Source: Pseudophaeobacter sp. EL27 (GTDB lineage Bacteria; Pseudomonadota; Alphaproteobacteria; Rhodobacterales; Rhodobacteraceae). From it: a stretch of DNA of 64,000 nt. Each line of letters opens with the position of its first letter. The stretch's first letter is position 1. The stretch lies in NCBI RefSeq assembly GCF_900313025.1, contig NZ_OMPQ01000009.1:124012-188011 (forward strand), given 5' to 3'. The notes beneath the pieces were generated by a model. That model was given only the letters and a program-made list of their open reading frames with translations. It was not told where the DNA came from and did no database searches. Both the position numbers and the translations under genes were made by a program. Of this stretch, positions 17,860 through 25,529 are shown in pieces.

Positions 17860-19335
17860 CTAGTGGCGCGGAATTTCAAGCTGCGCCCGCAGCCCCTGCC
17901 TGCCCTGCTCAAACCGCAGTGCCCCGCCATGTTGTTCGGCAACGGTGGCAACAATGGTCAGCCCCAGACCAAAGCCATCTATGGCACTGCTGTTGGCGCC
18001 ACGCTGAAACGGCGCCAGCACCTCTTCGATCTCGACCACGGTCAATTCCGACCCCTCATCCTCGACGGTGATCAAGGCGCGCTGCGAGTCTGCTTCCAGC
18101 CGCACCACGGCGCGGCGTCCATACTTCAAGGCATTGTCCACCAGATTGGTCAGCGCGCGCTGCAACAGGATGGGCCGGGCCGTCACCAGAACCCGGCGCG
18201 CATCCGGCAAAGCGCCCTGCCCTGCGCGCGCCGAAAACAGCGATTGCCCGCCCTGCACCACCTCTGGCTCCCTGCGCTGATAGCTCACCGGCCTGTCCAG
18301 ATCCTGATAGTCCGCCACCAGGGCCTCTACCAATGCCGTCAGCGAGATCTGACGAGGCACCTCGAGGCTGAGTTCCGAGCGCGTATAGGTCAGCACGCTC
18401 TCGATCATGCCGGTCATACCATCGATATCGGCTTCCAACTTGTGGCGCAGGCTCGGATCCTGGATCAGCGCCGCGCGCAGCCGCAGCCGGGTGGCAGGCG
18501 TGCCCAGATCATGGCTGACCCCGGACAGCACCGTGGCGCGTTTCTCAATCTGCGCCCGCGCCCCGGCCAAATGATCATTCACCGCCGAGACAACCTCTTG
18601 CAACTCCGCCGGACCGGGTGAGGCATAGCTGTCCGGCCCGCCCAGCACCCGTGGTTGACGCAGCAACCGGGCAAAACCGCCAAAGCTGGCGCTGGTCTCG
18701 GCGCTCTGGCTCAGCACAATCGCCAGCCCCACCGCCGCCAAAACTGCCGCCAGCAGGCGCAGATCAGTTGGAGCCGCCTGACAGCCCCAATACTGTCTCC
18801 CCTCAATCCGCACCCACCCCCTGTCGCCATATTGCGCAAAGACCTCCGGATCGCTGCAATGGCGCGCCAGAAGCTGGGTGACCGCCCCCAATTGCTGCGC
18901 CGCAGTTTGTTGCGGCGCGGTCACCAGATCGGCCACAGCATAGCGCAACCGGTCGGACACGATCATCAACCGCAGTACCGTGCCGAGGCCTGGCCCCTGG
19001 TTCGATCCCCGGTTCGATCCCTGCTCTGATCCCGCCTGAATCGAAATTTCAGTGACAATGCCGCCGCCCTGGACCACGGGACGTTTGTGCGGCGCCGCCT
19101 CACCCTCCTGACCTGATGAGGGCTGCGGGTTGGTACGGATCGCCAGCCCCTCGGGCAAAGGCGCAGTGCTTTGCAGGCTTTGATACAGCAGAACGCCCGC
19201 CATCTGGCTGCGTTGCAGATACTGATCCCAGGCCCGCGTGGATTGCAGCCACAACACCGCCGCCCCCAATCCAATGGCAAAACCTACCAGGATCCACAGG
19301 CGTGCCTGCGCCTTTAGGGTCCAGCCCCTCCTCAC
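17860..19335 (-). CDS. Sensor histidine kinase, GtrS-like, next to a glucose transporter
   Basis: The 491-residue kinase has a membrane segment near residues 12-30, a periplasmic region to about 190, a second membrane segment (about 193-210), then HAMP-like linker, HisKA with VSHDLGTPATRLR, and a HATPase with LTNLVDNALKYG and GFGLGLTIV. The G1 box reads VEDEGSEL instead of DxGxG, and the H-box has Gly in place of the usual Arg, so activity may be altered. The periplasmic part contains a Gly-Ser-Asn/Glu-Gln repeat. It overlaps the response regulator gene by four bases. Pseudomonas GtrS/GltR control glucose uptake genes; the same arrangement here suggests that role. Confidence 0.85.
   Translation of the reverse strand: MRRGWTLKAQARLWILVGFAIGLGAAVLWLQSTRAWDQYLQRSQMAGVLLYQSLQSTAPLPEGLAIRTNPQPSSGQEGEAAPHKRPVVQGGGIVTEISIQAGSEQGSNRGSNQGPGLGTVLRLMIVSDRLRYAVADLVTAPQQTAAQQLGAVTQLLARHCSDPEVFAQYGDRGWVRIEGRQYWGCQAAPTDLRLLAAVLAAVGLAIVLSQSAETSASFGGFARLLRQPRVLGGPDSYASPGPAELQEVVSAVNDHLAGARAQIEKRATVLSGVSHDLGTPATRLRLRAALIQDPSLRHKLEADIDGMTGMIESVLTYTRSELSLEVPRQISLTALVEALVADYQDLDRPVSYQRREPEVVQGGQSLFSARAGQGALPDARRVLVTARPILLQRALTNLVDNALKYGRRAVVRLEADSQRALITVEDEGSELTVVEIEEVLAPFQRGANSSAIDGFGLGLTIVATVAEQHGGALRFEQGRQGLRAQLEIPRH
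18999..19034 (-). repeat. Three 12-bp tandem units inside the sensor kinase gene
   Basis: Units GGTTCGATCCCC, GGTTCGATCCCT and GCTCTGATCCCG (plus strand) follow each other and encode GSNQ, GSNR and GSEQ on the minus strand. This is likely a slippage-prone spacer in the periplasmic domain. Confidence 0.7.
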
Positions 19336-20078
19336 GCGGGGCGCTCCTCGGTGACATCCACCGCCAGCACATAGCCAATGCCCCGCGCGGTGCGCAGCAT
19401 CTTGGGGTCTTTGGGGTCGCTCTCAATCTTTGACCGCAGCCGCCCCACCAACATATCGATTGCCCGCCCAGAGCCGTCACTGTCCCCACTGCCACCACTA
19501 GTGAGACCTTCCAGCAAGGCCGCCTGGATTTCCTCACGCTTCAGCGGGATATGGGGGTTGGCCAGAAACACTTTGAGCAGGCTGCTTTCGCGCTGCGACA
19601 GCGCCACCTGAAAGCCTTCGGGCGACAAGGCCTCGTCACGCTTGCCATCATAGCTCCAGCCAGCAAAGCGAAAGAGCGCCAGCCGGCGCCGATAAACCAG
19701 CGAAGCACTGCGGCTGGCCCGCTGCAGAACGGCCCGCACCCGCGCCAGCAACAGATCCGGGTTGAAAGGCTTGGCCACATAGTCATCTGCCCCGACTTCA
19801 TAGCCCGCCATACGCTGGTGGTCCTGCGACAGGGCTGAGACCAGAATGATCGGCACATCCTGCTCGGCACGCAGCCGGGCGCAGATCTCAACGCCGCTCT
19901 CGGAGCCCAGCATCACATCCAGCAGGATCAGATCCACCCGGCCCGCCTGCATGCAGGCCCGGATCTCTGCCTCACTTTGGGCCGCATGGGCGATAAAGCC
20001 GTTTTGCTGCAAGAACTGCGTCAGCATGGCGCGGGTCTCCGCGTCGTCGTCCACCACCAAGAGCCGGGGTATCGTCAT
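19332..20078 (-). CDS. OmpR-family response regulator, GltR-like
   Basis: The 248-residue regulator has a receiver domain (about 5-118) with LVVDDD, LILLDVMLGSESG (phospho-Asp near residue 54) and a KPF switch lysine. A winged-helix output domain (about 145-240) follows, with IDMLVGRLRSKIE and RTARGIGYVLA. It contains a Gly/Ser-rich insert (TSGGSGDSDGSG) in the winged helix, unusual for the family. Transcribed divergently from the glucose importer, with a 10-bp-periodic repeat in the gap that suits this family's head-to-tail binding. Regulation of glucose uptake is inferred from this context. Confidence 0.88.
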   Translation of the reverse strand: MTIPRLLVVDDDAETRAMLTQFLQQNGFIAHAAQSEAEIRACMQAGRVDLILLDVMLGSESGVEICARLRAEQDVPIILVSALSQDHQRMAGYEVGADDYVAKPFNPDLLLARVRAVLQRASRSASLVYRRRLALFRFAGWSYDGKRDEALSPEGFQVALSQRESSLLKVFLANPHIPLKREEIQAALLEGLTSGGSGDSDGSGRAIDMLVGRLRSKIESDPKDPKMLRTARGIGYVLAVDVTEERPA

Positions 20079-20160
20079 CGGTTCTGTCTCTGCCTGTGCT
20101 CATATGTGTCGGCCAGCATCTGGCCCCTGTCAGCAAGACTGCCCCATTTTTGCTGCCAAA

Positions 20161-20186
20161 GGTACAGCTAGGTAACAAGTTGTAAC
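20161..20186 (+). promoter_or_regulatory. Candidate response-regulator operator, three 10-bp-spaced repeats
   Basis: The 302-base gap between the divergent response regulator and gtsA contains GGTACA, GGTAAC and TGTAAC starting at 20161, 20171 and 20181, one helical turn apart. OmpR-family regulators bind such direct repeats. I see no other clear element in the gap; TTGACA at 20358 is too close to the gtsA start to act as its -35. Confidence 0.5.
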
Positions 20187-20380
20187 GGAAGCCGCAGATT
20201 TCTTACCCCTCCCCGCCGGACAGGCCTGTTCAACCATTGCGACAGCCCCCTGTCCCGGCGCAGGCTAATGGCAATACAGTCGCCCAAGCGGCGATTTTGC
20301 GTTCAGGCCTGCCACAGAAGCAGCCAGCGCAATCCACAAGAGCCCCCTGGCTCTTGGTTGACACTCGGGAGGAAGACATC

Positions 20381-21625
20381 ATGAGACGATCCGTATTTAC
20401 CGCAGCATCCACGCTGGCACTTGTGGCAGCATCCATGGCCCAGGCCGGCCCCGAAGCAGAGGTGCTGCATTGGTGGACCTCGGGCGGGGAGGCCAAATCC
20501 GTCGCGGTGCTGCAGCAGGAGTTTTCCGCCAATGGCGGCACCTGGACCGATATGCCGGTGGCAGGCGGCGGTGGCGACGCTGCGATGACCGCCCTGCGCG
20601 CCCGCGTGCTGTCGGGCAATGCTCCCACCGCGGTGCAGCTGAAAGGCCCTGCCATTCAGGAATGGTATGAGGAAGGCGTTTTGGCCAATATCTCCTCAGT
20701 GGCTGAAGCCGAGGGCTGGGACAAGGTCCTGCCCGCCTCGATCGCGGCCCATATGAAATGTGAGGGCCAGTGGTGCGCCGCGCCGGTCAATGTGCACCGG
20801 GTGGATTGGCTCTGGGCCAATGCCGAGATCCTGCAGGCCAATGACATCGCGATGCCAAAGAGCTGGGAAGAGTTCAACGCAGCCGCTGACAAGCTGATGG
20901 AGGCCGGGGTGATCCCGCTGGCCCATGGTGGCCAGGCCTGGCAGGATGCCACGGTGTTTGAGGTTGTCGCCCTTGGCCTTCTCGGCTCCGAAGGTTTTGA
21001 CCAGGCCTTTGTCGATCTGGATCCAGAAATGCTGGGATCAGACAAGATGGTCGCGGTCTTTGACCAGATGCGCAAGATGCGCGGCTATGTGGACAGCAAT
21101 TTCCCCGGTCGCGACTGGAACCTCGCCACCTCGATGGTGATGAACGGCGAGGCCGCTTTTCAGATCATGGGGGATTGGGCAAAGGGTGAGTTCCTGGCCG
21201 CCGGCAAGGTGCCGGGCGAAGATTTCCTCTGCGCCTCGGCACCGGGTGGAGGGTTCCTGTATAATGTCGACAGTTTTGCCATGTTCGATGTGGATGGTGA
21301 CGACAAACAGGCAGGTCAGGAGCTCCTGGCCAAGCTGATCGTCGGGCAGAACTTCCAGAAGGTCTTTAACCTCAACAAGGGGTCTATCCCGGCGCGGGTT
21401 GATGTGGCGATGGAGGAGTTTGACTCCTGTGCCCATCTGTCAGCCGCTGAGATGACAACCAGCTCCAAAGAGGGCTCGCTGTTGCCCAGCTATGCCCATG
21501 GCATGGCGATGCGGGGCGCCCAGTCCGGGGCCATCACCGATGTGGTCACGGCGCATTTCAATTCCGACATGTCCTCGGCTGATGCGGTCGACATGCTGGT
21601 TACCGCAGTGGCAAACTCGCACTGA
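20381..21625 (+). CDS. gtsA: Glucose-type ABC transporter substrate-binding protein GtsA
   Basis: The start at 20381 has a good ribosome-binding site (GGAGGAAG) and gives a 414-residue protein with a clean signal peptide ending MAQA before GPEAEV. A longer frame from 20237 lacks these. The mature part resembles Pseudomonas GtsA: HWWTSGGEA at the start, VAGGGGDAAMTALRARVLSG, APVNVHRVDWLWAN near residue 130, AHGGQAWQDATVFE near 180 and IMGDWAKGEF near 262. It should bind glucose or a related hexose in the periplasm. First gene of an operon with two permeases, an ATPase and glucokinase. Confidence 0.9.
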   Translation: MRRSVFTAASTLALVAASMAQAGPEAEVLHWWTSGGEAKSVAVLQQEFSANGGTWTDMPVAGGGGDAAMTALRARVLSGNAPTAVQLKGPAIQEWYEEGVLANISSVAEAEGWDKVLPASIAAHMKCEGQWCAAPVNVHRVDWLWANAEILQANDIAMPKSWEEFNAAADKLMEAGVIPLAHGGQAWQDATVFEVVALGLLGSEGFDQAFVDLDPEMLGSDKMVAVFDQMRKMRGYVDSNFPGRDWNLATSMVMNGEAAFQIMGDWAKGEFLAAGKVPGEDFLCASAPGGGFLYNVDSFAMFDVDGDDKQAGQELLAKLIVGQNFQKVFNLNKGSIPARVDVAMEEFDSCAHLSAAEMTTSSKEGSLLPSYAHGMAMRGAQSGAITDVVTAHFNSDMSSADAVDMLVTAVANSH

Positions 21626-21671
21626 GACAGCTGATCATCCCGACCCACGCTCCACTCACATGAGCCGTCCT

Positions 21672-21692
21672 GCCCCGGTGTTTTATCGGGGC
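21672..21692 (+). terminator. Hairpin between gtsA and gtsB
   Basis: GCCCCG and CGGGGC pair around a 9-base loop; an alternative pairing uses TGCCCC and GGGGCA just outside. It lies in the 95-base gap between the binding-protein and permease genes, with no U-run, so partial attenuation or 3'-end protection of gtsA mRNA is likely. Confidence 0.4.
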
Positions 21693-21720
21693 GGGGCAAA
21701 CCCCAAAGAGGCACGACCCT

Positions 21721-22593
21721 ATGCGCGCATGGCTGGAACGTCAGATCCCCAAGATGGTGCTGGCCCCCTCGTTTGTGGCGATCCTCATCTTTGTCTACGG
21801 CTTTATTGGCTGGACGGCCTGGATCTCCCTGACGCGATCAAAACTGTTGCCGAAATACGATCTGCATGGGCTGATCCAGTATAAGCGGCTGTTGGCGGCG
21901 CCACGCTGGGACACTGCCATGGACAACCTATTGCTCTTTGGCGCCCTGTTCATCTGTATCGCCATGGCGCTAGGGCTGCTGCTGGCGATCCTGCTGGACC
22001 AGCGCATCCGCGTCGAAGGCGTGCTGCGCACCATCTACCTCTACCCCATGGCTCTGTCGATGATCGTCACCGGCACTGCCTGGAAATGGATCATGAACCC
22101 AGGTCTCGGCATCGAGGCCATGGTGCGGGGCTGGGGCTTTGAGAGCTTTCGTTTCAACTGGGTGATTGATCCCGAAATGGCGATCTATGCGGTGGTGATT
22201 GCCGCCGTCTGGCAGGCCTCTGGCTTTGTAATGGCGCTGTTTCTGGCCGGGCTGCGCAGCGTCGACGGTGAGATCATCAAGGCCGCCCAGATCGATGGCA
22301 TTCCCGGCTGGCGGATCTATACCGCCATCATCCTGCCTTCGATGGCGCCGATTTTCCTGTCGGCTTTTATCGTGCTGGCGCATCTGGCAATCAAGAGCTT
22401 TGATCTGGTGGTGGCCCTCACCGGCGGTGGGCCGGGTTATGCCACCGATCTGCCCGCCACCTATATGTATGCCATGGCCTTTTCGCGCGGCGACATTGGT
22501 CAGGCAGCCAGTTCTGCCATGGTGATGATGGGCGTCGTTTTTGCCATTGTCGTTCCCTATCTCTATTCCGAACTGAGGGCGAAACATGTCTGA
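21721..22593 (+). CDS. gtsB: Sugar ABC transporter permease GtsB
   Basis: The 290-residue MalF/UgpA-type permease has six membrane segments. The EAA loop, which contacts the ATPase, is seen as SVDGEIIKAAQIDGIPGWRI near residues 181-200. RBS-like AGAGG lies upstream. The stop overlaps the next permease start by 8 bases, indicating coupled translation. It forms the channel with GtsC for the sugar bound by GtsA. Confidence 0.9.
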   Translation: MRAWLERQIPKMVLAPSFVAILIFVYGFIGWTAWISLTRSKLLPKYDLHGLIQYKRLLAAPRWDTAMDNLLLFGALFICIAMALGLLLAILLDQRIRVEGVLRTIYLYPMALSMIVTGTAWKWIMNPGLGIEAMVRGWGFESFRFNWVIDPEMAIYAVVIAAVWQASGFVMALFLAGLRSVDGEIIKAAQIDGIPGWRIYTAIILPSMAPIFLSAFIVLAHLAIKSFDLVVALTGGGPGYATDLPATYMYAMAFSRGDIGQAASSAMVMMGVVFAIVVPYLYSELRAKHV

Positions 22594-23485
22594 CCTCTCC
22601 CCCACGCCAGCCACCCTTTCCGCACAGGCCCGGCCCGGACAGATCGCCCTGCGCTGGCTGTTGTTTTCCCTCTTGGGCCTGTTTGCGCTGTTCTATCTGC
22701 TGCCGCTCTTTGTCATGGTGACCACCTCGCTCAAGAGCCTGGAGGAAATCCGCAGTGGCAGCCTGGTGGCCCTGCCCCGCGAGGTCACCTTTGACGCCTG
22801 GCGCAGCGCCTGGTCCGGGGCCTGTACCGGCATCCAATGCGAAGGCCTGCGCCCCTATTTCTGGAACTCGGTGCTGCTGGCGGTGCCGGCGGTGCTGATC
22901 TCGACCTTTCTGGGCGCCGCGAATGGCTATATCATTGCCCAATGGCATTTCCGCGGCGCCAATCTGATCTTCTCCGCCATGCTGTTTGGCTGTTTCATCC
23001 CCTTTCAGGTGGTGCTGCTGCCAATGGCCCGGATGCTGGGGCTGATGGGGCTGGCGGGGAGCATTCCGGGGCTGATCTTTGCCCATGTGATCTATGGGAT
23101 CGGCTTTACCACGCTGTTTTTCCGCAACTTCTACGTCACCATCCCCAGCGATCTGGTCAAGGCCGCCAAGGTCGACGGCGCGGGATTCTTCCGCATCTTC
23201 TGGTCGATCTTTCTGCCGCTGAGCCTGCCCATTATCGTTGTCACGGTGATCTGGCAGTTCACCCAGATCTGGAACGACTTCCTGTTTGGGGTGAGCTTCA
23301 GTCAGGCCGGCACCCAACCCGTGACTGTGGCGCTCAACAATATCGTCAACTCGACCACCGGCGTCAAAGAATACAACGTCGACATGGCCGCCGCGATCAT
23401 CGCAGGCCTGCCAACCCTCTTGGTCTATGTGGTTGCTGGAAAATACTTTATTCGCGGCCTCACCGCCGGCTCTGTCAAAGGCTAA
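22586..23485 (+). CDS. gtsC: Sugar ABC transporter permease GtsC
   Basis: The 299-residue MalG-type permease has six membrane segments and the EAA loop IPSDLVKAAKVDGAGFFRIF near residues 188-207. It overlaps gtsB by 8 bases and is followed 4 bases after its stop by the ATPase gene. A short insert with two cysteines (ACTGIQCEG, near residue 79) lies in the periplasmic loop and could form a disulfide. Confidence 0.9.
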   Translation: MSDLSPTPATLSAQARPGQIALRWLLFSLLGLFALFYLLPLFVMVTTSLKSLEEIRSGSLVALPREVTFDAWRSAWSGACTGIQCEGLRPYFWNSVLLAVPAVLISTFLGAANGYIIAQWHFRGANLIFSAMLFGCFIPFQVVLLPMARMLGLMGLAGSIPGLIFAHVIYGIGFTTLFFRNFYVTIPSDLVKAAKVDGAGFFRIFWSIFLPLSLPIIVVTVIWQFTQIWNDFLFGVSFSQAGTQPVTVALNNIVNSTTGVKEYNVDMAAAIIAGLPTLLVYVVAGKYFIRGLTAGSVKG

Positions 23486-23489
23486 TGCT

Positions 23490-24587
23490 ATGATCCCAAT
23501 TCTGGACATCAGAAACCTCAACAAAAACTACGGCGCGGTGGAAATCCTGAAGGAGGTCAATGTTGCCATCGATCCCGGCGATTTCCTGGTGTTGGTCGGC
23601 CCCTCTGGCTGCGGGAAATCCACCCTGCTCAATTGCATTGCCGGACTGGAGCCCATCTCTGGCGGATCGATCAGCATTGGTGGACGTGACATGACCCAAG
23701 TCAGCCCCAAAGATCGCGACATCGCCATGGTGTTCCAGTCCTATGCGCTTTACCCCACCATGACGGTGGCGAAAAACATCACCTTTGGTATGAAAGTGCG
23801 CGGTATTGATGCCGCCACCCAGGCCCGCAAACTGGCCGAGGTGGCACAGCAATTGCAGATCGAACCGCTGCTGGATCGCCGTCCCGGACAGCTGTCGGGC
23901 GGTCAGCGCCAGCGGGTGGCCATGGGGCGCGCTCTGGTGCGCGATCCCAAACTGTTCCTGTTTGATGAACCACTCTCCAATCTGGATGCCAAGCTGCGGG
24001 TCAGCATGCGCTCCGAGATCAAAAAGCTGCACCAAAACCTGGGCGCCACCATGGTCTATGTGACCCATGACCAGATCGAGGCCATGACCCTGGCCACCAA
24101 GATCGTGGTGATGAAGGGGGGCGTGGTGCAACAGATCGGCACCCCGGCAGAGATCTACAACCACCCGGCAAACCTCTTTGTCGCTGATTTCATGGGCTCA
24201 CCCGCGATGAACCTGATCCCGGCCCGCACGCAGGCGATCGCAGATGGCATCCAGATCGAGATCGCCCGCACTGAGGGCGCGCCGATAGTCCTGCAAAGCC
24301 CGCTTGTGCAGGACCTGCCGCAGGATGTCATCCTTGGCCTGCGCCCCGAAGACATTGCCGAGACCGGGTTTCGCAGCGGTGCTGCGGTGCAATCGGCCCA
24401 GTGCCGCATTGATCTGGTCGAGCCTGCCGGAGCGGATACCTATGTGGTCTCTGAACTGGGCGGTAAACAGGTCACGGCCCGGCTACATGCCGAAACCAAG
24501 GCCCAGCCCGGTGCTATGCTGGATCTGGCTTTTGATCTGGCCAAGGTGTCCTTCTTTGCGCCCGACACCGGCGAGCGGTTGAACTGA
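23490..24587 (+). CDS. Sugar ABC transporter ATP-binding protein (MalK/UgpC type)
   Basis: The ATG at 23490, directly after the gtsC stop, gives a 365-residue protein; a longer in-frame start would lie inside gtsC. Motifs are Walker [10 protein letters not shown] near residue 37, Q-loop VFQSYALYP, signature [15 protein letters not shown] near 134, Walker B LFLFDEP and H-loop YVTHD. The C-terminal 120 residues form an OB-type regulatory domain as in MalK (LGLRPEDI). It should energise GtsBC. Confidence 0.92.
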   Translation: MIPILDIRNLNKNYGAVEILKEVNVAIDPGDFLVLVGPSGCGKSTLLNCIAGLEPISGGSISIGGRDMTQVSPKDRDIAMVFQSYALYPTMTVAKNITFGMKVRGIDAATQARKLAEVAQQLQIEPLLDRRPGQLSGGQRQRVAMGRALVRDPKLFLFDEPLSNLDAKLRVSMRSEIKKLHQNLGATMVYVTHDQIEAMTLATKIVVMKGGVVQQIGTPAEIYNHPANLFVADFMGSPAMNLIPARTQAIADGIQIEIARTEGAPIVLQSPLVQDLPQDVILGLRPEDIAETGFRSGAAVQSAQCRIDLVEPAGADTYVVSELGGKQVTARLHAETKAQPGAMLDLAFDLAKVSFFAPDTGERLN

Positions 24588-24588
24588 T

Positions 24589-25527
24589 ATGATGCGTCTG
24601 GTTGCTGATCTTGGCGGCACCAATTGCCGCCTGGCGCTGGTCCCGGCAGCGGGGCAATCGCTCAAATCGGTGCAGAGCTACCGGAATGAGGATTTTGCCA
24701 GTTTCTCTGATCTTTTGGAGCGATATCTGGCCAGTTTTGGCACGCCCGGGATTGCTGAAATGGTTGTTGCGCTTGCCGGTCCGGTCAATGGCGCCGCTGC
24801 CAGTCAAACCGCAGAAATCACCAATCGGGGCTGGCAGCTTTCCGCACCGGATCTGTCCCGGGACATGGGGGGGATCCCGGTTCATTTTTTGAATGATCTT
24901 AGTGCGTTAGGTCACAGCCTTGTGGATCTGACCCATAATGATCTTGCTGAGGTTTACCCTGTGCGGGCAGTAGATCCTCTGTCGCAGAAGCTGGTCATCG
25001 GGATTGGCACTGGCTTCAATGTTAGCCCGGTGATTTCCACCCCTGAGGGTGTAACCTGTCTGAAATCCGAATACGGCCATGTCGCGCTGCCGCTGGACCT
25101 GCATCAGGCGTTGGTGGCGCAGATTGGTTCAAAAGCAGAAGATTTCACCACTGTGGAGTGCTGTTTCTCCGGCCGTGGGTTTACGGCCCTGCATGCAGCC
25201 TTTGCGCCACATGCCCCGCCCCGCAGTGCCGCCGAGATCATGGCAGCGCCTCTACACGTCGAAGGCACCGGTTTTGTCACCTTTTATGCGCAATTGCTCG
25301 CTCTACTGAGCCGCAATCTGTTGAAGGGGTTTTTGCCCCTGGGCGGGCTGTATTTTGCCGGCTCCGTGGCGCGAAGCCTGCTGACAGGCCCTGGCGGATC
25401 CGCATTTGTCGCAGCCTATTGCCAAGCGGATCCGAGGTTTCCCGACCTCACAGCCCCGGTGTTTTGCATCCTGGAGGACGCCGCCGCGCTGAAAGGCTGT
25501 GCCGCTCTACGCTTTCCTGCGGCCTAA
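24589..25527 (+). CDS. glk: Glucokinase (ROK-independent Glk family)
   Basis: The 312-residue enzyme starts one base after the transporter ATPase stop and should phosphorylate imported glucose to glucose 6-phosphate. It has the phosphate-binding motif LVADLGGTNCRLAL at the N-terminus, NDLSALGHSL near residue 103, the second Gly-rich loop IGIGTGFNVSP near 138, SEYGHVALP near 160, and LPLGGLYFAGSVARSL near 248. It does not show the CxCGxxGCxE zinc motif of ROK kinases. Either of two adjacent ATGs (24589 or 24592) could be used. Context with gtsABC matches Pseudomonas glucose operons. Confidence 0.9.
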   Translation: MMRLVADLGGTNCRLALVPAAGQSLKSVQSYRNEDFASFSDLLERYLASFGTPGIAEMVVALAGPVNGAAASQTAEITNRGWQLSAPDLSRDMGGIPVHFLNDLSALGHSLVDLTHNDLAEVYPVRAVDPLSQKLVIGIGTGFNVSPVISTPEGVTCLKSEYGHVALPLDLHQALVAQIGSKAEDFTTVECCFSGRGFTALHAAFAPHAPPRSAAEIMAAPLHVEGTGFVTFYAQLLALLSRNLLKGFLPLGGLYFAGSVARSLLTGPGGSAFVAAYCQADPRFPDLTAPVFCILEDAAALKGCAALRFPAA

Positions 25528-25529
25528 TC

